Shown piece by piece: positions 51,396-57,725 of a stretch of 61,555 nt of DNA. Every line of letters begins with the position of its first letter. The stretch's first letter is position 1. This DNA is from CAYGLV01 sp964351025 (lineage in GTDB: Bacteria > Actinomycetota > Thermoleophilia > Gaiellales > Gaiellaceae), in assembly GCA_964351025.1 (NCBI GenBank), contig CAYGLV010000009.1, positions 1 to 61,555 of the forward strand, read 5' to 3'. The notes below the pieces were generated by a model, which saw only the letters and a program-made list of their open reading frames with translations, did no database searches and had not been told where the DNA came from. Both the position numbers and the translations under genes were made by a program.

Positions 51396-51620
51396 ATGCG
51401 CACAGGCACCAGCAAGGGCGGCCACTCGCACGGCGCGGGCGGAGGGTGCTGCGGCGGCCACAACCACACGCACGGCTCGCCGGAAAAGGCGCGCGAGGAG
51501 GAGCAGAAGCCGCTCCACGGCGAGCCCGGATCGCAGGGGCACGACAGCGAGCCGGCTGCCGCAGGCGGCAAGCACGGGGGGTTGCGGAGTGCCCTCGCCG
51601 CGAAAGGAGGCATGGCATGA
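51396..51620 (+). CDS. small Cys/His-rich soluble protein with CCGG motif, 74 aa
   Basis: A 74-aa, Gly/His/Lys-rich protein. Near the N-terminus is GGHSHGAGGGCCGGHNHTHG, a dense Cys-Cys/His cluster; the rest is charged and probably disordered. A strong AAAGGGAGG Shine-Dalgarno picks ATG51396 over an in-frame ATG at 51321. The CCGG-H motif recurs three times in the protein at 52968. Likely metal binding; family not recognised. Its stop overlaps the next gene (ATGA). Confidence 0.65.
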   Translation: MRTGTSKGGHSHGAGGGCCGGHNHTHGSPEKAREEEQKPLHGEPGSQGHDSEPAAAGGKHGGLRSALAAKGGMA

Positions 51621-51856
51621 GACGTCCACTCATCAACATCACGCCCGCGGAACGCGTCGCCCGCGTCGCGGTCGGGCTCGCCGGAGCGCTCGCCGGTCTC
51701 TGGCTGCTCACCTCGGCCAGCGGCGTCGGCCCGATCGTGCTCGAGGTGCTGCTCGTCCTCGCCGGTCTCGACCTCGTCGTCACCGGCACCCTCGGGCACT
51801 GCCCGCTCTACCGGCGGCTGGGCCACGTCCCGCGCTCTTTGGGGCCGGCACGATGA
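51617..51856 (+). CDS. YgaP-type (DUF2892) membrane protein, 79 aa
   Basis: A 79-aa protein with the DUF2892 pattern: INITPAERVARVAVGLAGALAGLWLL, a second helix (VLEVLLVLAGLDLVVTG) and the closing TLGHCPLYRRLG. This domain is found alone or fused to rhodanese and is a small membrane dimer. It sits in a chain of overlapping micro-genes (51396-51984), so it may partner them. Confidence 0.82.
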   Translation: MRRPLINITPAERVARVAVGLAGALAGLWLLTSASGVGPIVLEVLLVLAGLDLVVTGTLGHCPLYRRLGHVPRSLGPAR

Positions 51857-51984
51857 CGAATCACGGCAAGAGCGACAAACATGGTGGTGGCGGCGGGCAC
51901 GCGGGGCATGGCTTCTGGGCCATGGTCATCTGCTGCGTGCCGATGATCATCATCTTCGCCCTGATCGCGCTCAAAGTGATCTGA
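51853..51984 (+). CDS. tiny His-rich membrane protein, 43 aa
   Basis: A 43-aa protein: a His/Gly/Lys N-terminus (HGKSDKHGGGGGHAGHG) and one membrane helix with a Cys-Cys-x-Pro-Met motif (MVICCVPMIIIFALIAL). It resembles DUF2933-type peptides. ATG51853 overlaps the previous stop (ATGA), which supports translation despite the size. Metal binding inferred from composition. Confidence 0.65.
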   Translation: MTNHGKSDKHGGGGGHAGHGFWAMVICCVPMIIIFALIALKVI

Positions 51985-52006
51985 GGTGGGTGGCGAGGAG
52001 GCGAGC

Positions 52007-52285
52007 GTGAGCGCCGGGAGCTGGTTGACGCTCGGCGCCCTCTCGCTTGCCTCGTTCCTGCTGACGCTCGACGACACGGCGCTGAGCGTCGCGCTGCCGT
52101 CGATCGGGCGCGATCTCGGACTGGGCCTTTCCGGCCTCGAGTGGGTCGTCAACGCGTACACGCTGGCGCTCGCAGCCCTGCTGCTCGCCGGCGGCAGGCT
52201 GGCGGACGCCTACGGGAGCAGGCGCATCTCCCTCGCCGGCCTCGCCCGGAGTCGCTGCCCTGACGATCGCGGGCGGCCGTTCTGA
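52007..52285 (+). pseudogene. N-terminal fragment of an MFS (DHA2-type) transporter
   Basis: About 77 residues match the start of an EmrB/QacA-type exporter: ASFLLTLDDTALSVALPSIGRDLGLGLSGLEWVVNAYTLALAALLLAGGRLADAYGSRR. The frame then becomes SRCPDDRGRPF and stops, leaving two of the usual 14 helices. GGAGG precedes GTG52007. The following 75 nt up to the next promoter contain no further transporter sequence, so a deletion is more likely than a simple frameshift. Confidence 0.7.
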
Positions 52286-52359
52286 GCGCATTCCGCCGGA
52301 GAGGCGCCACGCCCGTAGTCCCGGCGACGCTCGCCGGGCTGCCGAAGCGGCCTCGCCGG

Positions 52360-52414
52360 CTTCATAGAACCGGCAGACGGCCTTCATCGCTCCTACAGAT
52401 GGCTACCCGACACT
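52360..52414 (+). promoter_or_regulatory. four-unit 11-nt direct-repeat promoter, cupredoxin unit
   Basis: Units at 52360 (CTTCA), 52371 (CGGCA), 52382 (CTTCA) and 52393 (CTACA), 11 nt apart. GACACT (52409-52414) follows after 11 nt. It is almost a copy of the 51262 promoter. ATG52446 with AAGGAG is 31 nt downstream. Confidence 0.65.
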
Positions 52415-52445
52415 GGATCGAGAGAACCAGTGAAAGGAGACGGTG

Positions 52446-52781
52446 ATGCTCGGCTCGATCAGACGCGGCTTCGTCACACGCACCGCTGACACGACTGCGA
52501 GGCGGGAGATTCGCGTCCGCGTCCGCGGTGGCTATGTCCCGGACACGATCCGGGCCGAGGCCGGCGTGCCGCTGCGCATCGTCTTCCGCCGCGAGGAGGC
52601 GGCCTCGTGCTCGGAGCAGGTCGTCTTCCCGGCGTTCGGCAAGAGCGCAACGCTGCCGCCCGGCGAGAACGTCGCCGTCGACTTGCTCCCGGGTGAGCCG
52701 GGTGTGTACGAGTTCACCTGCGCGATGGGCATCCTGCGCGGCAAGCTCGTGGTCGTCCCGAACCGGCAGGTGCCGGCATGA
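52446..52781 (+). CDS. cupredoxin-like protein, 111 aa
   Basis: A 111-aa single-domain cupredoxin: VRVRGGYVPDTIRAEAGVPLRIVFRREEAASCSEQVVFPAFG and VDLLPGEPGVYEFTCAMGILRGKLVVV. The potential copper ligands are Cys (ASCSEQ), Cys and Met (FTCAMG). The classic His is not seen, as in other short copper-efflux-associated cupredoxin domains. No signal peptide is visible, so it may be cytoplasmic. It is the first gene of a coupled set that extends through lgt. Confidence 0.78.
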   Translation: MLGSIRRGFVTRTADTTARREIRVRVRGGYVPDTIRAEAGVPLRIVFRREEAASCSEQVVFPAFGKSATLPPGENVAVDLLPGEPGVYEFTCAMGILRGKLVVVPNRQVPA

Positions 52782-52956
52782 GCGCGGCGCCCGCGGCCAC
52801 GTCCCGGGCGACGGGTTCGACGAGGGCGCCGACCTCAACAGTCTCATGCCGGCGCTCGAACTCGTTCTGTTCGGGATCAGCGTCGAGCTCGTGCGCGCCG
52901 TACGACGCGAGCGGCGGGCGGCAGGTCCGGCAACCGGCGAGCCTGCCACCGATTGA
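52778..52956 (+). pseudogene. possible frameshifted small membrane-peptide gene
   Basis: ATG52778 overlaps the cupredoxin stop (ATGA), but its frame soon looks non-coding (Ser/Arg/Pro-rich). The neighbouring frame from about 52790 to 52956 gives DGFDEGADLNSLMPALELVLFGISVELVRAVRRERR, a convincing acidic start, helix and basic stop-transfer, yet lacks an obvious start except ATG52846. A one-base indel near 52785-52815 would join them. The call is tentative. Confidence 0.3.
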
Positions 52957-52967
52957 AAGGGGCACGA

Positions 52968-53171
52968 GTGAAGACACCGATCCGCCTTGACCCGACGGAC
53001 AAGAGTCCGGCCGGCACGCAGAAGGACGGCTGCTGCGGTGGTCGCGCCCACGCCGAGGGCAATAGCCGCCCGAATGACGAAGGTTGTTGCGGCGGCGCCG
53101 CCCACTCCGAGCCCCGCACCGAGCAAGAACGTGGCGGCTGCTGTGGCGGTCGAGGGCGCGGCGCGCGTTGA
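52968..53171 (+). CDS. small protein with three CCGG motifs, 67 aa
   Basis: A 67-aa hydrophilic protein with three regularly spaced copies of a Cys-Cys-Gly-Gly motif: DGCCGGRAHAEG, EGCCGGAAHSE and GGCCGGRGRG, about 20 and 18 residues apart. There is no helix or signal. AAAGGGG precedes GTG52968. The vicinal cysteines plus adjacent His suggest soft-metal (Cu, Hg, As) or thiol chemistry. The same motif occurs once in the 51396 protein. Family not recognised. Its stop overlaps lgt (TTGA). Confidence 0.62.
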   Translation: MKTPIRLDPTDKSPAGTQKDGCCGGRAHAEGNSRPNDEGCCGGAAHSEPRTEQERGGCCGGRGRGAR

Positions 53172-53992
53172 CCTTTGCCGCAATCCCACCGCCGCCTTTC
53201 GAGGCGCTCCAGCTCGGGCACATGCGCATCACCCTCCACGGGCTGCTTGTTCTCGTGCCGGCTCTCATCGCCGTCGCCTGGACCATGCGCCGCTGGAAGG
53301 CGCGCGGCGGCTCGGCCGAGCTCGTCGTCGACGTTGCCGTCTGGGCCCTCCTGGGCGGCATCGTCGGCGCGCGTCTGTACCACGTCGCGACGAGCTGGAG
53401 CGAGCTGCCCGACGTCTGGTGGGGCCCGTTTGCGGTGTGGCGGGGTGGGCTCGCGAGCTGGGGCGGGCTGCTCGGCGGAACGCTTACCGGCGTCGCCGTC
53501 CTCCGTCGCCGGGGCATGCCCGTCAGGCAGTTCATGGACGCTGCCGCGCCGGCTGTCCTGCTCGCGTACGCGCTCGGCCGGCTCGGCAACTACACGAACC
53601 AGGAGCTGTTCGGGCCGCCGACGAGCCTGCCCTGGGGGCTCGAGGTCGAGCCGGACTTCCGCCCGGACGGCTACGAGGAATACGCGACCTTCCAGCCGAC
53701 GTTCCTCTATGAGCTGCTCTGGGAGGTCGGCGTCGTGTTCGTGCTACTCGCCGTCGAGCGGCATGTCCGCGTGCGGCCGCCCGGGCTCTTTCTGGTCTTC
53801 CTGGCCGGCTACGGGCTCGGGCGGATGTTCGGCGAGCTGTTCTTCCGCATCGACCCGGCAATCACGATTCTCGGCCTCCGCCTGAACTTCCACGTGGCGA
53901 CGGCGCTCGTCCTCGCGAGCGGAGCGTTGCTCGCCAGGACGCAGCGCGAACGGCCTGGGCGCGCCGTCGCCGAAGGGGCGCGGGCGCCGTGA
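53168..53992 (+). CDS. lgt: prolipoprotein diacylglyceryl transferase
   Basis: A 274-aa, seven-helix Lgt. It shows ITLHGLLVLVPALIAVAW, GGIVGARLYHV, GGLASWGGLLGG and the signature GRLGNYTNQELFG, with FRIDPAITILGLRLNFH near the C-terminus. It attaches diacylglycerol to lipobox cysteines of lipoproteins. TTG53168 is the first workable start and overlaps the CCGG gene. As part of a stress-inducible unit it may be a second, accessory lgt. Confidence 0.9.
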   Translation: MTFAAIPPPPFEALQLGHMRITLHGLLVLVPALIAVAWTMRRWKARGGSAELVVDVAVWALLGGIVGARLYHVATSWSELPDVWWGPFAVWRGGLASWGGLLGGTLTGVAVLRRRGMPVRQFMDAAAPAVLLAYALGRLGNYTNQELFGPPTSLPWGLEVEPDFRPDGYEEYATFQPTFLYELLWEVGVVFVLLAVERHVRVRPPGLFLVFLAGYGLGRMFGELFFRIDPAITILGLRLNFHVATALVLASGALLARTQRERPGRAVAEGARAP

Positions 53993-55484
53993 GGGCGCTC
54001 CTCGGCCGCCGCGCCCAGCTCGCCCGCGCATCGGAGATCGCAACAACGCTCTCGGCAGGAGAGTTCCGGTGGCTGGTCGCGGCGCTCGGGCTGCGCGCGT
54101 GCGTCTCGCCTCGGTGCAGGCTGCACTGCGCGATCGGATTCGAACAGTGTCCGCATCACGCCGGGATGGAGCTGCCGCTGCCTGAGCGGATGCGCGGGGT
54201 GCTCGAGCGGCTGGGGCCGACGTTCGTCAAAGCGGGGCAGATGCTCGCGCTGCGGCCGGACTATGTTCCGCTTCCGTACGCGGAGGCGCTGCGCTCGCTC
54301 CACGACGCGGTGCCGCCGTTCCCCGGCGACGTCGCCGAACGAATCATCGAGCGCGAGCTCGGCGCTCCGCTCGCGCACCTCTTCGCCGAGTTCGAGCGCG
54401 AGCCGCTCGCGGCCGCGTCGCTGTCGCAGGTGCACCGGGCCGTTCTCCCGGATGGGCGCGCGGTCGCGGTCAAGGTGCAGCGGCCCGGGATCTCCGAGCA
54501 GGTCGAGCGCGACCTCGCGCTGCTCGGGTTTCTCGCCCGCCGGATCGAGCGCCGGCGCCCGGAGGCGCTCGCCTTCAGGCCGTCCACGGCGGTCGCCGAG
54601 TTCGCCGACTACACCCGCCGCGAGCTCGACTTCCGGCGCGAGGCGCGGACCGCCGAGCGCGTGCGCGAGCTCTTCGCCGGGGACGCGGGCGTCGTCGTGC
54701 CCGCAGTGGACCGGTCGCGTACGTCTGCGCGCGTGCTGACGATGGAGCTTGTCGAGGGGCTGCGCCCGGCGCCGGCGGACGAGCTGCGCACGGCGGGACT
54801 CGACCCCGAAGCGCTCCTGGGCGTCGCGGCGCACGCGATGATACGGCAGATCTTCGTCCACGGCCTCTTCCACGCCGATCCGCACCCGGGCAACCTCTTC
54901 CTCCTGCCGGGTGACCGCGTCGCCTTCCTCGACTTCGGCATGTTCGGTCGGCTCGACCGGCGGGCGCGGCGACGGATGGCTTTCGTCTTCTGGGCGCTCG
55001 TCGACGGCGACTACGACGCGGTTGCCGACCGGCTCCTGCGGCTCTCGACGCCGCGACCGGGCGCCGACGCCGCCGGGTTCCGTACCGCCGTCGGCGAGAC
55101 GGTCGAGGAGTGGTTCTCGGGCGATGTGGGCAGCTACTCGATCGCGCGGCTGCTCCTGCGCGAGCTCGGCCTGGGCGCCCTGCACGGCATCATCTTCCCG
55201 CGCGAGCTGATGCTGCTCGCGCGCTCGCTCGTGAACCTCGAGTCCACGGCGTCCGTGATCGACCCGGAGCTCAGCCTCGCGGAACTGGCGCGGCCCCTCC
55301 TGCCCGAGCTGCGGCGCTCCCTCCTTCTCACGCGCGAGGCCGTCGAGGAGGCGTGGCGCGAGAACCGCTTCGACTACCTCGATCTGGCGCTCGAGGTTCC
55401 TGACTTGCTGCCCGAGCTCGTCGAGCGCGTGCGCGGCGACGGGCGAGCTCTCGTTGCGCCTGCCGCGCCGAGGAGCGCGGGCCG
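53989..55484 (+). CDS. UbiB/ABC1-family atypical kinase (3' end lost in gap)
   Basis: At least 498 residues. UbiB/ADCK features are FVKAGQMLALRPDYVP (KxGQ), the Ala-rich nucleotide loop PLAAASLSQVHRA, VAVKVQRPG, HADPHPGNLFLL and VAFLDFGMFG. An N-terminal extension has four cysteines and a histidine pair (CVSPRCRLHCAIGFEQCPHH), unusual for the family. The gene runs into the 100-N gap at 55485 close to where the family normally ends. These proteins support quinone biosynthesis or lipid handling at the membrane. GTGA overlap with lgt. Confidence 0.88.
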
Positions 55485-55584
55485 NNNNNNNNNNNNNNNN
55501 NNNNNNNNNNNNNNNNNNNNNNNNNNNNNNNNNNNNNNNNNNNNNNNNNNNNNNNNNNNNNNNNNNNNNNNNNNNNNNNNNNNN
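55485..55584. other. assembly gap of exactly 100 N
   Basis: One hundred undetermined bases, the standard scaffold placeholder, so the true distance is unknown. It removes the 3' end of the UbiB-like gene and whatever follows it. Confidence 0.98.
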
Positions 55585-55600
55585 GGCCGCTCGGACAGGA

Positions 55601-55654
55601 CTTCACAGGATGCGCAGACGATCTTCGGCGTTTGTTCACGCGGGTCCGGACAAT
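55601..55654 (+). promoter_or_regulatory. four-unit 11-nt direct-repeat promoter, after the gap
   Basis: Units at 55601 (CTTCA), 55612 (GCGCA), 55623 (CTTCG) and 55634 (GTTCA). Ten nt after the last unit is GACAAT (55649-55654); this is the only site with 10 instead of 11. It precedes the small gene at 55707. Confidence 0.6.
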
Positions 55655-55706
55655 GGATCTCGGGCTCGCGGAACTCTCCGGAGCCACTCGTATAACGGAG
55701 GCAGAC

Positions 55707-55859
55707 ATGAGCGTAAGCACCTTTATTCTCCTGCTCCTGGTCGTCGGAGTCGTGTTGCTGGCGTTCAGCATGCGCAGTCGAAGGCGCGGCGCCCGGCAGG
55801 GCAGCGACCACGACGCGGGCGGCGGCGGCCACGGCGGCGGCAGAGGTGGCTGTCACTGA
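55707..55859 (+). CDS. tiny membrane protein with Gly/His/Cys tail, 50 aa
   Basis: A 50-aa protein: one helix (TFILLLLVVGVVLLAFSM), a basic stop-transfer (RSRRRGARQGSDHD) and a Gly-rich tail ending GGHGGGRGGCH. CGGAGG precedes ATG55707. It has the same design as the other micro-proteins of the island (helix plus metal-ligand tail) and has its own direct-repeat promoter. Followed by 140 nt with only GC-rich dyads (55860-55999). Confidence 0.62.
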   Translation: MSVSTFILLLLVVGVVLLAFSMRSRRRGARQGSDHDAGGGGHGGGRGGCH

Positions 55860-55999
55860 GCAGCGGCGCCGCGACGGCGCCTGGCGCGGCGGCTCAGCGC
55901 AGGCGCCGTTCGGTGTTCGATTCGCATCACCACGATCGTGATCGCGCGGGAGGTGCGGCGCGCCACAGGCTCCGGCCTCGTCGAACCCGCGCTTCGTGC

Positions 56000-57157
56000 C
56001 TAGTCGCGGGCGAGGGCGAGCGCGAGCCGGACGGCGCGCTCGAGCGGCTCGGGGACGTCTCCCTGCGAGTCGGCGAAGCGCCGCCAGGCTCGCTCCGGCT
56101 TGTGTGACCGGCCGCGAATGCCGGCGACGTGCTCGATGTCCGGCTCGAGCACCACGACCCGATCGGCGCCAGCGGCCGAGAGGATCAGCTTGTTCAGCGC
56201 CGCCTCGGCCGCGATCGGCTCGCTCTCGGCCACGGCGTCGCGATCGTGCACGACGACGTAGGGCACGCGCACCGCTTGGCAGATCTCGATGAAGAGCGGC
56301 AGGTTGCCCTTGCCGCCGCACTCGACGATCGAGATCGCCTCTCCGTCGGCGTCGTGGCCGAGTGCCTCGAAGACGAACGGGAAGACGAGCTTCTCCGTGC
56401 GTCCTTCGACGAGGATTGCGGCGCGGGCGAGGAAGAGCTCGGCGCGCTCGGCGTCGAACTCGCTCTGAGCGCGGAAGTCGTCACCGGCCGGCAGCGGCTC
56501 CGGTTGCCGGATCGTCGTCAGGCCGGTGGCGTCCCGCTCGACGACCGCCAGCTCGTCGAGGCGCGCGACGTTCAGGAACGCGGGCGAGTGCGTCGAGTAG
56601 AGGACCTGGTTCCCGCCGTGGGCGAAGGTGCGGAGCAGGCGGTACAGGTACCGCTGTGCCTGCGGCCGGAGGTAGAGCTCGGGCTCCTCGATGAGGAGCA
56701 GGACACCCTGGATCCCGAAGGCGCAGCAGGACCGGATCGCGTCGACGACGCCGACCGCGGGCAGCGTGCGGCCGTGCGGGGCGACCTGCGGGCGCAGGAG
56801 CGAGGCGACGCGCTCGGCCTCCTCCGTGGCGCGCGCGCCGGGCGCAACGACGTCGTCGGCGCGCAGCTCGGCCGGGAGGAACAGAACCGGCGGCGCAGTG
56901 GCGGGCGGTGCGGTGCCGAGAGAGACCTCGGTGCCGTCGGCGAGACGGCCGTCGAGCTCCGGCTCGCCGTCACCGGCGGGCATGTCTGCGGGCTCGAGCG
57001 GCCGCGCGGCCCGGTCGAGCAGCGTGTGCACGGCGCCGAGCAGGTTCGACTTGCCCGCATTCGCCTCGCCCACCAGCGCGCACAGGGAGCCGGGCTCGAG
57101 CGAGGCGTCGCCGACCGAGCGGAAGTGGCGGACTCGGATGGATGCGAGGCGGTTCAC
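56000..57157 (-). CDS. OLD-family ATPase/TOPRIM nuclease
   Basis: A 385-aa protein. The N-terminal ABC-type ATPase has RVRHFRSVGDASLEPGSLCALVGEANAGKSNLLGAV (Walker A) and LLLIEEPELYLRPQAQ (Walker B), then YSTHSPAFL. The C-terminal TOPRIM domain has ILVEGRTEKLVFP (catalytic Glu) and VVVHDRDA (Asp-x-Asp-like). OLD proteins are DNA nucleases used in phage exclusion or repair. The ATPase part is short for the family. No partner such as UvrD (Gabija-like) is adjacent. GTG57157. Confidence 0.85.
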   Translation of the reverse strand: MNRLASIRVRHFRSVGDASLEPGSLCALVGEANAGKSNLLGAVHTLLDRAARPLEPADMPAGDGEPELDGRLADGTEVSLGTAPPATAPPVLFLPAELRADDVVAPGARATEEAERVASLLRPQVAPHGRTLPAVGVVDAIRSCCAFGIQGVLLLIEEPELYLRPQAQRYLYRLLRTFAHGGNQVLYSTHSPAFLNVARLDELAVVERDATGLTTIRQPEPLPAGDDFRAQSEFDAERAELFLARAAILVEGRTEKLVFPFVFEALGHDADGEAISIVECGGKGNLPLFIEICQAVRVPYVVVHDRDAVAESEPIAAEAALNKLILSAAGADRVVVLEPDIEHVAGIRGRSHKPERAWRRFADSQGDVPEPLERAVRLALALARD

Positions 57158-57205
57158 GCGGCAATCATCGACGACGAAAACGAAGGCCGTGTGAGGGCGG
57201 GCGAT

Positions 57206-57238
57206 CTTCGTAGGATCTTCATGCCACCGTCATACGCT
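57206..57238 (+). promoter_or_regulatory. 11-nt direct-repeat promoter, 57278 gene
   Basis: CTTCG at 57206 and CTTCA at 57217, 11 nt apart. Eleven nt later is TACGCT (57233-57238), the best -10 match of the set. It lies between the divergent OLD gene and the 57278 gene. Confidence 0.65.
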
Positions 57239-57277
57239 GGATGTCGATTCTGACGCGAACGAACGATGGGAGCGACC

Positions 57278-57679
57278 ATGAGCGAGCTGACGGCAGCAGA
57301 CGCGCTCGGCGGCGAGGCGCCGCGGCGCTCGGCGATCGCGCGCCTCTGGAGCGCGGTTCTGGCGGTGTGGGGCGGTTTCATCGGTCTGCTCCCCCACGTT
57401 CTCCATCACGTCGGGCCCCTCGCGGGTGCGGCCCTCCTGGCGGGCGCCCTGGGGCGCGTTCTCTTTGCGGCGATCGGGTTTGTCGCCGCGATCCCGTTCC
57501 TGCTTCGCCTGCACCGCCGATTCGAGACCTGGAAGGCTCCGGCGCTCGCGCTCGCTGTCTTCGCCGCGATGTTCTCTCTCTCGTCGTTCGTCATCGGCCC
57601 GGCGATCGCCGGCGGAGAGGAGTCCCCGCCGGCGCAGCCTGGGATCGAGCAACCGGCGGGGCACGAACAGCACCACTAG
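57278..57679 (+). CDS. hypothetical membrane protein with His-rich ends, 133 aa
   Basis: A 133-aa protein with three helices. The first contains LLPHVLHHVGPLAGAALLAG (paired His within the membrane); the C-terminus reads PAGHEQHH. ATG57266 is in frame four codons earlier; ATG57278 has the better spacing from GGGAG. Similar small proteins occur beside copper ATPases, and copA follows 46 nt downstream. A copper-delivery role is possible but unproven. Confidence 0.68.
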   Translation: MSELTAADALGGEAPRRSAIARLWSAVLAVWGGFIGLLPHVLHHVGPLAGAALLAGALGRVLFAAIGFVAAIPFLLRLHRRFETWKAPALALAVFAAMFSLSSFVIGPAIAGGEESPPAQPGIEQPAGHEQHH

Positions 57680-57687
57680 CAGTGAAC

Positions 57688-57715
57688 TTGACAATACCCC
57701 TATGGGGTATAAACT
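57688..57715 (+). promoter_or_regulatory. promoter of the P1B ATPase with embedded CsoR-like operator
   Basis: A consensus -35 TTGACA (57688-57693) and a -10 TAAACT (57710-57715) with 16-nt spacing enclose ATACCCC-TAT-GGGGTAT (57694-57710). That is a perfect 7-bp inverted repeat matching CsoR operators. Binding would directly block RNA polymerase until copper releases the repressor. Confidence 0.7.
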
Positions 57716-57725
57716 CCAGCTCACG

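Noticed and set aside
57702..57725. ATG57702 as start of the P1B ATPase
   Set aside because: It lies inside the CsoR-like operator and upstream of the -10 hexamer, so it would not be in the mRNA.
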